The notes: generated by a model not told the origin, from the letters alone. A DNA stretch of 38,585 nucleotides from Actinomadura physcomitrii (GCF_008923205.2 NZ_WBMS02000029.1:79579-118163), one strand, 5' to 3'. Numbered from the stretch's first letter, positions 1 through 20,602 are shown. Numbers and translations are program-made.

Positions 1-66
1 CCCCCCCGTTTCTTTTGGGTGGGCTTCTTCTTTTCGCCCCCCCCCCCCCCCCCCCCCCCCCGCAAC
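1..66. other. Low-complexity left edge with a 25-base C homopolymer
   Basis: Positions 37-61 are an unbroken run of C, preceded by seven C and a T/G-rich stretch that does not resemble the GC-balanced coding DNA beside it. The exporter gene stops at 67, immediately after the run. This looks like a contig end or misread homopolymer, not biology. The exporter reading frame itself seems unaffected. Confidence 0.7.
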
Positions 67-1311
67 TCAACGTTCGGGGGCGGGGGTGAGGGTGGCGGTG
101 CGGAGGGCGGTGAGGGCGAGGGCGAACGCCAGGGCCAGGACGGCGCTGACCGTGCCGTAGACGACGATCGCCGAGCCCGGGGCCAGGTAGTCGCCGAGGG
201 CGCCGGCGCCGAGCGACCCGATCGCGGTCCCGCCGGTCTCTTGCGCCGCCCACAGGGAGTTCACGCGGCCGAGGTGCGAGTCGGGTGTGTGCGACTGGAT
301 GAGGCCGTAGCGCAGGATCTCCTCGACGGACGCGGCGAACCCGTACCCGAACAGGATCGCGACGGCGACCGCCGGGTGCCGGGCGAGGCCGGTGCACGCC
401 AGCGCGGCGAACCCGGCGACGGACGCGGTGAGCAGCGCGAGGCCGGGGACGCGGACCGTCCCCGCCCAGCCGCTGGTGAGCGAGGCGAGGACGGCGCCGC
501 AGGCGGGCGCGGCGTACAGCAGCCCGACCGTGGTGGGCCCGCCGCCGAGGCCGTGCTCGGCGAACGCCGGCATCAGCACGGGGATGCCGCCCGCGACCAT
601 GAACAGCAGGCCGAGCAGCATCAGCGAGCCGACGACGCGGTGGGACGCGACGAACCGCACCCCGCCGCCGATCGACTTCAGCGGATGGGCGTCCGTCCCG
701 TCCCCGCGCGCGGGCTCGAGCGCCGGCAGCGAGGTCAGCAGGCCGAGCGTGCCGAGGGTCCCGGCGGCGGCCGCCGCGTAGTTCCAGCCGACGCCGAACG
801 CCGACACGACGAGGCCGCCGAGCGCGGGCGACAGCATCGACCCGAGCCGGACGGTCAGCGCGTTCAGCGCGCCCGCCGCGACGAGCTTGTCCGGGCCGAC
901 GAGGGCGGGCGTCGCGGCGAGCAGCGCGGTGACGGCCACGCCGGTGGCGAGCCCGTCCCAGGCGGCGAGGACGTACAGCGCCGCGGACGACGGGGACGGC
1001 AGGAACGCGTTCAGCGCGAGCAGCGCGAACGCGATCCCGGAGGCGGTGCGGGCGCGCAGCATCAGCCGCCGCCGGTCCCGCCGGTCGGCGAGCACGCCGC
1101 CCCACAGGAACCCGGCGAGCAGCGCGAGGCCCTCGGCGGCCGACACGGCGCCGACCTGCACGGTGGAGCCGGTCAGGTCGTAGACCTGCACGGGGACGGC
1201 GACGGCCAGCATGCCGATCCCGAAGACCGAGACGGTGCGGGCGATGAACACGTTGCGGAACGGCCGGCTGTCGCGCAGCGGGCCGATGTCCAGGGCGAGG
1301 CGCCGGAGCAT
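67..1311 (-). CDS. MFS exporter, EntS-like (siderophore export)
   Basis: A 414-residue major facilitator protein with about 12 hydrophobic segments. After TM2 it carries the MFS motif-A-like stretch GGVLADRRDRRR, as in EntS/MFS_3 enterobactin exporters. The expected role is export of the finished apo-siderophore across the cytoplasmic membrane. The ATG at 1311 is preceded by GGAGAA nine bases upstream. It is divergent from panD and shares an iron box at 1344-1362, so it is probably repressed with the rest of the cluster when iron is plentiful. The family is clear. The substrate is inferred from the neighbourhood; a drug exporter of the same family is the alternative. Confidence 0.85.
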   Translation of the reverse strand: MLRRLALDIGPLRDSRPFRNVFIARTVSVFGIGMLAVAVPVQVYDLTGSTVQVGAVSAAEGLALLAGFLWGGVLADRRDRRRLMLRARTASGIAFALLALNAFLPSPSSAALYVLAAWDGLATGVAVTALLAATPALVGPDKLVAAGALNALTVRLGSMLSPALGGLVVSAFGVGWNYAAAAAGTLGTLGLLTSLPALEPARGDGTDAHPLKSIGGGVRFVASHRVVGSLMLLGLLFMVAGGIPVLMPAFAEHGLGGGPTTVGLLYAAPACGAVLASLTSGWAGTVRVPGLALLTASVAGFAALACTGLARHPAVAVAILFGYGFAASVEEILRYGLIQSHTPDSHLGRVNSLWAAQETGGTAIGSLGAGALGDYLAPGSAIVVYGTVSAVLALAFALALTALRTATLTPAPER

Positions 1312-1343
1312 CGTCGGGGGTTCTCCTCGGATGGGGGAATAGC

Positions 1344-1362
1344 TAAGGTAAGCCTATCCTTA
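1344..1362. promoter_or_regulatory. IdeR/DmdR-type iron box between exporter and panD
   Basis: TAAGGTAAGCCTATCCTTA is an imperfect palindrome matching 14 of 19 bases of the mycobacterial/streptomycete iron-box consensus TTAGGTTAGGCTAACCTAA. It lies in the divergent region between the exporter start (1311) and panD (1391). It is well placed for Fe(II)-dependent repression of both transcripts. Confidence 0.8.
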
Positions 1363-1390
1363 GTTGATCGTGAGAGAAGGGGCCCTCCCG

Positions 1391-1798
1391 GTGCAGCGCA
1401 CGCTGATGAACGGAAAGATCCACCGAGCGACCGTGACCCAGGCCGACCTGCACTACGTCGGATCGCTGACGATCGACGCCGGGCTGATGGAGGCGGCCGG
1501 CATCGTCGAGGGCGAGCAGGTCCACCTCGTCGACATCACCAACGGCTCCCGGCTGGTCACCTACGCCATCACCGGCGAGGCGGGCAGCGGCGTCATCGGC
1601 GTGAACGGCGCGGCGGCGCGCCTGGTCCAGCCCGGCGACCTCGTCATCGTCATCACCTACGCCGCGCTCGACGACGCCGAGGTGGCCGCGCACCAGCCGC
1701 GCGTCGTGCACGTCGACGCCGCGAACCGGATCGTGGCGCTCGGCTCCGACCCCGCCGAACCCGTCCCCGGCGCCCCCGCCCAGCTCGCCGGACGCTGA
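1391..1798 (+). CDS. panD: Aspartate 1-decarboxylase (pyruvoyl-dependent)
   Basis: PanD converts L-aspartate to beta-alanine after self-cleavage creates a pyruvoyl cofactor. The protein carries the family core GKIHRATVTQADLHYVGS and later GVIGINGAAAR-like and GDLVIVITYA stretches. I chose the GTG at 1391 because AGAAGGGG lies just upstream and because this start puts the cleavage pair at Gly24-Ser25, the canonical numbering; the in-frame TTG at 1364 lies against the iron box. The gene gives 135 residues. It sits three bases before the salicylate-AMP ligase gene and behind an iron box. In this setting beta-alanine is probably made for the siderophore (NRPS module 2 has a beta-alanine code) and not mainly for pantothenate. 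Confidence 0.95.
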   Translation: MQRTLMNGKIHRATVTQADLHYVGSLTIDAGLMEAAGIVEGEQVHLVDITNGSRLVTYAITGEAGSGVIGVNGAAARLVQPGDLVIVITYAALDDAEVAAHQPRVVHVDAANRIVALGSDPAEPVPGAPAQLAGR

Positions 1799-1801
1799 CC
1801 G

Positions 1802-3400
1802 ATGGCGGACACCACTCCGGCCGTCATGGACGGCTTCACCCCCTGGCCCGCCGAGCTCGAAGAGCGCTACAAGGCGGAGGGCTACTGGACGGACCGGGTC
1901 CTCGGCGGCGTCCTGCGCGGCGACCCGGACCGGACCGCGCTCGTCGCCGGCGGCGACCGCCTCACCTACGCCGAGCTCGACCGGCGCGCCGAGCGGACCG
2001 CCGCCGGATTCCTGCGGCTGGGCGTCCGGCGCGGGGACCGCGTCGTCGTCCAGCTGCCCAACACGGCCGGCTTCGTGGTGGCGTTCCTGGCGCTCGTGCG
2101 GATCGGCGCGGTGCCCGTCCTCGCGCTGCCCGCGCACCGCGAGAGCGAGATCCGGTACCTGTGCGAGCTGGCGGAGGCCCGCGCCTACGTGTGCGGCGAG
2201 ACCGACGCCGGTTTCGACTACCGCGCGATGGCCCGGACGCTGCCCGTCGAGCACGTCGTCGTCGACGGCGACGCGCAGGAGTTCACCGCCCTCGCCGACC
2301 TGGACGCCGACCCCGCCGGGTACCCGCGCCCCGATCCCGCCGACGTCGGCGTCATGCTGCTGTCGGGCGGCACGACCGGGCTGCCGAAGCTGATCCCGCG
2401 CACGCACCGCGACTACGTCTACAACCTGGAGGCCAGCGCCGAGCTGTGCGGCTTCAGCCGCGACACGGTCTACCTCGTGGTGCTGCCCGCCGCGCACAAC
2501 TTCGCGCTCGCCTGCCCGGGGCTGCTCGGCGTGTTCGCGACCGGCGGGACGGTGGTGCTGGCGCCGTCCGGGGCGCCGGACGAGGCGTTCCCCCTCATCG
2601 AGCGCGAGCGCGTCACGGCCTGCGCGGCCGTCCCGCCGATCGCGCTGCTGTGGCTGGACGCGGCGACCTGGGCCGAGGACGACCTGTCCTCGCTCGAGCT
2701 GCTGCAGGTCGGCGGCGCGAAGCTGGCCGCCGAGCGCGCCGCCGAGGTGCCCGGCGTGCTCGGCTGCCGCGTCCAGCAGGTGTTCGGGATGGCGGAGGGC
2801 CTGCTGAACTTCACCCGGCTCGACGACCCGCCCGACCTGGTCGAGCGGACGCAGGGCCGCCCGCTGTCCCCGGCCGACGAGATCCGGATCGTGGACGCCG
2901 ACGGCAGGACGGTCCGGCCCGGCGAGGTCGGCGAGCTGCTCACCCGCGGCCCGTACACGCTGCGCGGCTACTACCGGGCGCCCGCGCACAACGCCCGCGC
3001 GTTCACGCCGGACGGCTACTACCGCACCGGCGACCTCGTCCGCGCGCTGCCGTCCGGGCACCTCGTCGTGGAGGGCCGCGAGAAGGACCAGATCAACCGG
3101 GGCGGCGACAAGGTGTCCGCCGAGGAGCTGGAGGACCACCTGCTGGCGCACCCGGCGGTCCACGACGCGGCCGTCGTCGGCGTCCCCGACCCGGTGATGG
3201 GCGAGCGGACCTGCGCGGTCCTCGTCCTGCGCGACGCGGCGAAGGGCGCGCCGCCGACGCTGCGCGACGTCAAGGACTTCCTCCGCGAGCGCGGCCTGGC
3301 CGCCTACAAGTGGCCCGACCGCCTGGAGACCGCCGACTCCTTCCCCCGCACCCCTGTCGGCAAGGTCAGCAAGAAGGCCCTCGCCGCCCGCCTGCGGTAG
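1802..3400 (+). CDS. Salicylate (2-hydroxybenzoate)-AMP ligase
   Basis: A 532-residue stand-alone adenylation enzyme of the DhbE/EntE/YbtE/MbtA type. It activates salicylate with ATP and transfers it to an aryl carrier protein. Visible elements are the P-loop SGGTTGLPK near residue 188, the A5 region QQVFGMAEGLLNFTRLDD, REKDQINRGGDKVSAEE in the hinge, and catalytic Lys521 in TPVGKVSKK. Salicylate is favoured over dihydroxybenzoate because a salicylate synthase lies next door and no DHB dehydrogenase or isochorismatase is present. It follows panD by three bases and probably depends on the same iron-regulated transcript. No aryl carrier protein is encoded in the window. Confidence 0.92.
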   Translation: MADTTPAVMDGFTPWPAELEERYKAEGYWTDRVLGGVLRGDPDRTALVAGGDRLTYAELDRRAERTAAGFLRLGVRRGDRVVVQLPNTAGFVVAFLALVRIGAVPVLALPAHRESEIRYLCELAEARAYVCGETDAGFDYRAMARTLPVEHVVVDGDAQEFTALADLDADPAGYPRPDPADVGVMLLSGGTTGLPKLIPRTHRDYVYNLEASAELCGFSRDTVYLVVLPAAHNFALACPGLLGVFATGGTVVLAPSGAPDEAFPLIERERVTACAAVPPIALLWLDAATWAEDDLSSLELLQVGGAKLAAERAAEVPGVLGCRVQQVFGMAEGLLNFTRLDDPPDLVERTQGRPLSPADEIRIVDADGRTVRPGEVGELLTRGPYTLRGYYRAPAHNARAFTPDGYYRTGDLVRALPSGHLVVEGREKDQINRGGDKVSAEELEDHLLAHPAVHDAAVVGVPDPVMGERTCAVLVLRDAAKGAPPTLRDVKDFLRERGLAAYKWPDRLETADSFPRTPVGKVSKKALAARLR

Positions 3401-3409
3401 AGAGCGGGC

Positions 3410-3445
3410 GCGCCGCCCTCCCGGAGGTCCCCGGGAGGGCGGCGC
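3410..3445. terminator. Bidirectional hairpin terminator
   Basis: A perfect 15-bp inverted repeat (3410-3424 with 3431-3445) with a 6-base loop lies between the convergent ligase and salicylate synthase genes. There is no T tract, as is common in high-GC actinomycetes. It would serve both transcripts. Confidence 0.75.
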
Positions 3446-3456
3446 GGGCGGGGCGT

Positions 3457-4767
3457 TCAGGCCAGCGGGACGACGTACGGGGCGATGCTGGAGAGCTTCT
3501 CGCAGGTCTCCTCGTACTCGCGGTCGGGCGTCGAGCCGCTGACGATGCCGGCGCCGGCGCGCAGCCAGGCCCGCCCGTCCCGGTTGTAGAGCGCGCGCAG
3601 GACGAGCGCCGAGTCGAGCGCGCCGGTGTGCGACACGGCGGCCACCGCGCCCGCGTACAGGCCGCGGCGCTCCTCCAGCCCGCCGATCGCCTCGACCGCG
3701 TCGGCCTTCGGGATGCCGGAGGCCGTCACGCCGGGGAACAGCGCGTCCAGCGCGTCCCAGCAGGTGCGGCCGGGCGCGAGGACGCCGCCGACGCTGGAGC
3801 CGAGATGCTGGACGCTGCCGCGCTCCTTCACCGTCATGAAGCCGGTCACGTGGACCGAGTCCGGGTCGCACACCCGGTACAGCTCCTCCTGCGACGTGCG
3901 GACCGACACGGCGTGCTCGAAGATCTCCTTCGGGTCGGTCTCCAGCTCGCGGCGGGTCCGCGCGTCGGCGTCGCCGCCGAACCCGAACGCGCGGGTGCCG
4001 GCGAGCGGCTGCGTCAGGACGCGCCCGTCCTCGTCCACGCTCGCGAGGACCTCGGGGCTGAAGCCGGTGGCCTGGAATCCGCCGAGGTCGAGCAGGAACG
4101 ACCGCGCCGGGGTGTTCGCCGCCCGCCCGCGCGCGTACGTGGCGACGACGTCCACCGGGTAGGGGACGTCCAGCCGCCGGGACACGATGACCTTCTGGTA
4201 GCGGCCCGCCGCGATGTCGCCGACGGCGCGGGCGACGCGCGCGCGGTAGACGTCGCCGCCCCGCCGCACGTCCACCGGCGACGGGTCGGGGAGGCGGGAC
4301 GGGACGTCCGCCGCCAGCAGGTCCGCGACGCGCTCGACGTCGCGGGGGTCGGCGCCGGTCACGCGGGCCTCGCCGTCCTCCACGTGCACCTCGACGCGCG
4401 GGACGACGAAGTGCGCGAGGCGTCCGGACGGGCGGGCCGCGGCGAACTCGAACGCGATCCAGCCGTAGGCGTTCCAGGCCGGGAGCGGCGCGGCGGCGAA
4501 CGCCTCGCGCAGCGCGTCGGCGGGCCGCCCGGCGCGGGGCGCGGTCGCCGGCTCGCGGCCGGGCCAGCGGGTGCGGACGGCGCCGTCGTCGAGGACGACC
4601 TCGCCGAGGACGCCGCCGGCGAACGTCCAGCGGCCGGGCCGCTCGTAGACGACGTGGTCGGTGAAGAGGCCGGACCCGGCCAGCCGGGTCATCAGGTCGA
4701 GCGGCGCGCGGGCGGCCTCGACCACCCGCTCCGTGGGCTTCTCGTCAGTGCGCAGACCGATGGACAA
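3457..4767 (-). CDS. Salicylate synthase (MbtI/Irp9 family)
   Basis: A 436-residue chorismate-utilising enzyme that converts chorismate through isochorismate to salicylate and pyruvate. It matches the MbtI pattern along its C-terminal two thirds: YQKVIVSRR, FLLDLGGFQATGFSPEV, PLAGTRA, KEIFEHAVSVR, FMTVKERGSVQHLGSS, TASGIPKADAVEAI and the ending EETCEKLSSIAPYVV. The start is a TTG at 4767 with GGGAG nine bases upstream. It is divergent from the NRPS gene across two iron boxes. Being one polypeptide, it explains how salicylate is made without a separate pyruvate lyase. Confidence 0.94.
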   Translation of the reverse strand: MSIGLRTDEKPTERVVEAARAPLDLMTRLAGSGLFTDHVVYERPGRWTFAGGVLGEVVLDDGAVRTRWPGREPATAPRAGRPADALREAFAAAPLPAWNAYGWIAFEFAAARPSGRLAHFVVPRVEVHVEDGEARVTGADPRDVERVADLLAADVPSRLPDPSPVDVRRGGDVYRARVARAVGDIAAGRYQKVIVSRRLDVPYPVDVVATYARGRAANTPARSFLLDLGGFQATGFSPEVLASVDEDGRVLTQPLAGTRAFGFGGDADARTRRELETDPKEIFEHAVSVRTSQEELYRVCDPDSVHVTGFMTVKERGSVQHLGSSVGGVLAPGRTCWDALDALFPGVTASGIPKADAVEAIGGLEERRGLYAGAVAAVSHTGALDSALVLRALYNRDGRAWLRAGAGIVSGSTPDREYEETCEKLSSIAPYVVPLA

Positions 4768-4822
4768 GGCAGTGGGCTCCCTTTGGACGACGGCGTCCGG
4801 CTCCGCCGGATTCGAGCCGAAC

Positions 4823-4841
4823 TTAGGTAAGGCTAACCTTG
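4823..4841. promoter_or_regulatory. IdeR/DmdR iron box, copy nearer the salicylate synthase
   Basis: TTAGGTAAGGCTAACCTTG matches 16 of 19 consensus bases. It lies 56 bp upstream of the salicylate synthase start. Together with the second box 10 bp away it forms a double operator in the divergent promoter region. Confidence 0.85.
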
Positions 4842-4851
4842 TGCGTTTTTA

Positions 4852-4870
4852 ATAGGCAAGGCTAACCTAA
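4852..4870. promoter_or_regulatory. IdeR/DmdR iron box, copy nearer the NRPS
   Basis: ATAGGCAAGGCTAACCTAA matches 16 of 19 consensus bases and ends 37 bp before the NRPS GTG start. Two boxes in tandem suggest cooperative or tight iron repression of the divergent pair. Confidence 0.85.
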
Positions 4871-4907
4871 CTTCGGTCGATCAAGCCGATGACGACGGAG
4901 CTGAGGC

Positions 4908-16994
<12,087 letters not shown>

Positions 16995-17025
16995 GGCGGG
17001 TCATACCGCGCAGGCCATTGATTGG

Positions 17026-17044
17026 TAAGGTAAGCCTAACCTAA
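17026..17044. promoter_or_regulatory. IdeR/DmdR iron box upstream of the binding-protein operon
   Basis: TAAGGTAAGCCTAACCTAA matches 16 of 19 consensus bases. It lies in the 97-bp gap after the NRPS stop and 47 bp before the lipoprotein start. It implies a separate iron-controlled promoter for the lipoprotein, hydroxylase and MbtH genes. Confidence 0.85.
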
Positions 17045-17091
17045 GATCACTCCCCGACACCCCCTGGACCACCTGGAAGGACACCGGCCCC

Positions 17092-18108
17092 ATGCGCACA
17101 CTGACGCGGCGTCTGGCCGCCACCGGCGCGCTCGTCCTCGGTCTCGCCCTGACCGCGGCATGCGGCGGCGACGACGAGCCGGCCAAGGCCTCCTCCGGCG
17201 GCGCGGCCGGATCGTTCCCGGTCACCGTCACCGACAAGCTCGGCACCGCCACCGTCAAGTCCGCGCCGAAGCGGATCGTCGCGCTCGGCGAGGTCGACCA
17301 GGACGCGCTCCTCGCGCTCGGCGTCCGGCCCGTCGGCATGGTCGAGCTCACCGGGATCCAGAAGGACGGCCTCGCGCCGTGGAGCGCGCCGAAGGTGACC
17401 GGCGGCAGGCCCGCGCTGCTCACGGCCGGCGACTCCGGCTTCGACCTGGAGAAGATCGCCGCGCTGCGGCCCGACCTGATCCTCGCCGCCGGCGACTTCA
17501 CCATCGACAAGGAGTACGGCAAGCTCTCCAAGCTCGCGCCGACCGTCGCCTACCAGACCGGGCCCGCCGAGGACTCCTGGCAGCAGATCACCCGGCAGGT
17601 CGCCAAGGCCGTCGGCCGCTCCGCCGACGGCGAGAAGGTCGTCGCCGCGGCGGAGGCGAAGATCGCGTCGGTCAAGACCGCCCACCCCGAGCTGCAGGGC
17701 AAGGGCTTCGCGCTGACCAGCGTGTTCCCGAGCGGCAACATCGGCGTGATGAAGTCCAAGGACGACACCAGCGTGAAGCTGTTCGAGCAGTTCGGGATGG
17801 TGCTGCCGCCCAAGCTGAGCGGCCTGCCCGGCGACGGGTTCGCCGCGGAGCTGAGCATGGAGAAGCTGTCCGTGCTCGACACCGACGTCCTGCTGAGCTA
17901 CTACAACGACGACCCGGCCACCCAGAAGAAGTTCGAGGGCAGCAAGCTGTTCTCCGGCCTGCCGGTCGTCGAGCGCGGCTCCTACGTGCGCCTCGACCTG
18001 AAGTCGTTCTGGCCGCTGCGCACCCCGACCGCGCTGTCCGTCCCGTACGTCGTCGACCAGGTCGTCCCGCAGATCGCCAAGGCGGCGGCCGCGGCGAAGG
18101 CGGCCTGA
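17092..18108 (+). CDS. Ferric-siderophore-binding lipoprotein (FecB/FhuD-type)
   Basis: A 338-residue periplasmic-binding-type lipoprotein. The N-terminus has RR, a hydrophobic segment and LTAAC before the lipidated Cys. The body has the class III iron-siderophore binding pattern: KRIVALGEVDQDALLALG, FDLEKIAALRPDLILA and a C-terminal region with FWPLRTPTALSVPYVVDQVV. It should capture the ferric siderophore outside the membrane and deliver it to a FecCD-type permease, but no permease or ATPase genes are present here. The ATG at 17092 has GGAAGGA about nine bases upstream. Its stop overlaps the hydroxylase start (TGATG). Confidence 0.92.
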   Translation: MRTLTRRLAATGALVLGLALTAACGGDDEPAKASSGGAAGSFPVTVTDKLGTATVKSAPKRIVALGEVDQDALLALGVRPVGMVELTGIQKDGLAPWSAPKVTGGRPALLTAGDSGFDLEKIAALRPDLILAAGDFTIDKEYGKLSKLAPTVAYQTGPAEDSWQQITRQVAKAVGRSADGEKVVAAAEAKIASVKTAHPELQGKGFALTSVFPSGNIGVMKSKDDTSVKLFEQFGMVLPPKLSGLPGDGFAAELSMEKLSVLDTDVLLSYYNDDPATQKKFEGSKLFSGLPVVERGSYVRLDLKSFWPLRTPTALSVPYVVDQVVPQIAKAAAAAKAA

Positions 18109-19409
18109 TGCCGGACGACCGCACCGCGGAGCGGGCCGACCGGCGCGTCCGCGACGTCATCGGCATCGGGTTCGGCCCGTCCAACCTCGCGCTCGCCGTC
18201 GCGCTGGAGGAGGCGCACCCGTCGGCGGACGCGGTGTTCTTCGAGAAGCAGCCCGCGTTCGGCTGGCACCGCGGCATGCTCATCGACGGCGCGACGATGC
18301 AGGTCCACTTCCTCAAGGACCTGGTGACGCTGCGGAACCCGGCCAGCCCCTACTCGTTCCTGTCCTACCTGCACGCCAAGGGCCGCCTCGTCGACTTCGT
18401 CAACCACAAGACGATGTTCCCGACGCGGGTGGAGTTCCACGACTACCTCGAATGGACCGCGGCGGCGTTCGCCGGGCGCGTCCGGTACGGGGCGGAGGTC
18501 GTCGCGCTGCGTGAGCACGACGCCGGGACGCTGGAGGTCGTCGTCCGCCGCGCCGACGAGCTGGAGACGCACCTCGCCCGCAACGTCGTGATCGGCGCCG
18601 GCCTCGACCCGGTGCTGCCGGAGGGCGTCCGGGCGGGGGAGCGGATCTGGCACACCGAGGACCTGCTGACCCGGCTGGACGAGCGCCCCGGCTGGCGGCC
18701 GCGGCGGCTCGTCGTCGTCGGCGCCGGGCAGAGCGCGGCCGAGGCCGTCGAGCACCTGCACCGGACGCACCCGGCGGCGGAGGTCTGCGCGGTCTTCGCC
18801 CGCTACGGCTACTCGCCCGCCGACGACAGCGCGTTCGCCAACCGGATCTTCGACCCCGCCGCCGTGGACCACTACTACGCGGCGCCGGACGAGGTGAAGG
18901 AGATGCTGTTCGGCTACTCCCGCAACACCAACTACTCCGTCGTGGACCTCGACCTCATCGACGAGCTGTACCGGCGCGCGTACGCCGAGAAGGTGGCCGG
19001 CGCGGAGCGGCTGCGGATCCTCAACGTCTCCCGCGTCCTCGACGTCCGCGAGGACGCCGGGTGCGTGCGGGTGCGGGTCGCGTTCCTGCCCACCGGCGAG
19101 ACGACGGACCTGGACGCCGACGCCGTCGTCTACGCCACCGGCTACCGCGAGCGCGACCCGTTCGACCTGCTCGGCGAGGCCGGCGCCCGGTGCCGGACGC
19201 GCCCGGACGGCCGGCCGGTCGTGGAGCGCGACTACCGCATCGCCACCGAGCCCGGCCGCGCGTGGGGCGTCTACCTGCAAGGAGCCACCGAGCACAGCCA
19301 CGGCATCGCCTCGTCGCTGCTGTCGATGACGGCGGTGCGCACCGGAGAGATCGTCCAGTCCATCGCGCGGCGCTCGGCGCGCCTCGCGAGCGTCCCGCAG
19401 GAGGCGTGA
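18108..19409 (+). CDS. L-ornithine N5-monooxygenase (SidA/PvdA family)
   Basis: A 433-residue flavin-dependent N-hydroxylating monooxygenase that makes N5-hydroxyornithine for hydroxamate groups. It carries the FAD motif GIGFGPSNLALA, the family stretch MQVHFLKDLVTLRNPASPYSF, the NADPH motif VVGAGQSAAE and the C-terminal ATGYRERDPF. The ATG at 18108 overlaps the lipoprotein stop, so translation is probably coupled. Ornithine is favoured over lysine because NRPS A3 has an ornithine/hydroxyornithine code. Its product should be used by module 3 and probably also by the A-less module 4. Confidence 0.94.
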   Translation: MPDDRTAERADRRVRDVIGIGFGPSNLALAVALEEAHPSADAVFFEKQPAFGWHRGMLIDGATMQVHFLKDLVTLRNPASPYSFLSYLHAKGRLVDFVNHKTMFPTRVEFHDYLEWTAAAFAGRVRYGAEVVALREHDAGTLEVVVRRADELETHLARNVVIGAGLDPVLPEGVRAGERIWHTEDLLTRLDERPGWRPRRLVVVGAGQSAAEAVEHLHRTHPAAEVCAVFARYGYSPADDSAFANRIFDPAAVDHYYAAPDEVKEMLFGYSRNTNYSVVDLDLIDELYRRAYAEKVAGAERLRILNVSRVLDVREDAGCVRVRVAFLPTGETTDLDADAVVYATGYRERDPFDLLGEAGARCRTRPDGRPVVERDYRIATEPGRAWGVYLQGATEHSHGIASSLLSMTAVRTGEIVQSIARRSARLASVPQEA

Positions 19410-19606
19410 TGACCAACCCGTTCGACGACCCCGACGGCGTGTTCGTCGTCCTGGTCAACGCCGAGGGCCAGCACTCGCTGTGGCCGGAGTTCGCCGGCGT
19501 TCCGTCCGGCTGGACCACGGTGTTCGGACCCGGCGCCCGGGACGACTGCCTGGCCTACATCACCGAGCACTGGACGGACCTGCGTCCGCGGAGCCTCACC
19601 GCGTGA
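19409..19606 (+). CDS. MbtH-like protein (NRPS adenylation chaperone)
   Basis: A 65-residue protein with the family signature NAEGQHSLWPEF, VPSGWTTVFG and HWTDLRPRSL. MbtH proteins bind A domains and are needed for folding or activity of many actinobacterial NRPSs. The ATG at 19409 overlaps the hydroxylase stop, with GGAGG four bases upstream. It is the last gene before a strong hairpin. Confidence 0.95.
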   Translation: MTNPFDDPDGVFVVLVNAEGQHSLWPEFAGVPSGWTTVFGPGARDDCLAYITEHWTDLRPRSLTA

Positions 19607-19616
19607 CGCGGCGACC

Positions 19617-19648
19617 CGAGGGCGGGCCCGGGGGTGGGCCCGCCCTCG
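19617..19648 (+). terminator. Hairpin terminator after the siderophore operon
   Basis: A perfect 13-bp inverted repeat (19617-19629 with 19636-19648) with a GC-rich 6-base loop begins 11 bp after the MbtH stop. It also lies just past the 3' end of the convergent esterase and could terminate both. Confidence 0.75.
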
Positions 19649-19688
19649 ATCCGCCGGCGGCGGGCCGGCGGAGTGCGCGCGGTGCGCG

Positions 19689-20561
19689 TCAGTCCGCCGG
19701 CTTCGGCAGCGACGGGCGGGCCGCGAAGAACTCGCCGATCAGCTTGCTGGCGTAGTCGGGCCATTCGTGGCCGCCCTGCTGCTTGGTGCACAGCGCGACC
19801 TCGACGGGCCCCGGCCCGGTGCCCACGCAGCCTTCGGGGCCGTCCGGCACGGGCCACGAGAGGGCGGGCAGTTTGTCCACCCATCTCCAGAATTCCATGA
19901 GTAATTGCACGCCGATGAACGGGAAATGCACGTCGGCGTCCATGTTCCCGCCGCCGGTATAGGGAACGGACGGATCCCACGTCCCGTGGAAGGCCAGTAC
20001 CGACACGGGCCGTTTCGGCGTGCAGCCGATGGCGAGCGCGCCGGACACCACGGCGATCCCGGCGACCCTGTCGGCCCGCTCGCACGCGTACCGGTAGGCC
20101 ATGCCGCCGCCGTTGGAGAAGCCGGTCATGAACACCCGGCGGCCGTCGGCGACGCCCTGGTCCACCAGGGTGTCGATGAGCTTGTCGAGGAAGCCGACGT
20201 CGTCGACGCCCGCCCAGCGGGCGAACCAGCAGCAGGCGCCGGCGTTCCAGGTGCCGAGCAGCCCGTCGGGGTAGGCGACGGCGTAGCCGTCCTGGTCGGC
20301 GACCTTGTCCAGGCCGCTCTGGTTCTCCACGTACGCGGCGTCGTTCAGGCCGCCGTGCAGCGCGACGATCAGCGGGAGGCGCGCGCCGGGCTTCGTGCCC
20401 GGCGGCAGATGCAGCAGGTAGGGGCGGTTCCAGTCGCCCATGGCGATGGAGTGCTCGGTCGTTCCGGGAGCGTCCTGTGCCGCTCCGGCGGGCAGGGGGT
20501 GGGCGACGAACGCGGCGAGCACCGCGGCCACGATCATCGCCGCCCGCACGGCGATCTTCAT
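19689..20561 (-). CDS. Secreted PHB-depolymerase-like alpha/beta hydrolase
   Basis: About 290 residues, with a Sec signal peptide (MKIAVRAAMIVAAVLAAF to PAGAA). The catalytic domain has the esterase-PHB/feruloyl-esterase (LpqC/CE1-like) features: LIVALHGG oxyanion region, nucleophile elbow GFSNGGG, an Asp in HGTWDPSVPY and a His near GGHEWP. It probably cleaves an ester outside the cell, but the substrate cannot be told from sequence. I chose the ATG at 20561 over the in-frame TTG at 20573; neither has a clear ribosome site. It is convergent with the siderophore operon and not preceded by an iron box, so a link to siderophore hydrolysis is unsupported. Confidence 0.85.
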   Translation of the reverse strand: MKIAVRAAMIVAAVLAAFVAHPLPAGAAQDAPGTTEHSIAMGDWNRPYLLHLPPGTKPGARLPLIVALHGGLNDAAYVENQSGLDKVADQDGYAVAYPDGLLGTWNAGACCWFARWAGVDDVGFLDKLIDTLVDQGVADGRRVFMTGFSNGGGMAYRYACERADRVAGIAVVSGALAIGCTPKRPVSVLAFHGTWDPSVPYTGGGNMDADVHFPFIGVQLLMEFWRWVDKLPALSWPVPDGPEGCVGTGPGPVEVALCTKQQGGHEWPDYASKLIGEFFAARPSLPKPAD

Positions 20562-20602
20562 GAGGCGAATCAAACCCGCTCGCCGCGCCCGCGGCTACGC
20601 AT

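Noticed and set aside
1364..1390. TTG start extending PanD by nine residues
   Set aside because: The extension lies against the iron box. The GTG at 1391 has a ribosome site and restores the Gly24-Ser25 cleavage numbering.
19..4830. A 1603-residue plus-strand open frame across five genes
   Set aside because: Low-complexity Arg/Ala/Gly translation running through recognised genes in other frames, starting in the poly-C artefact.
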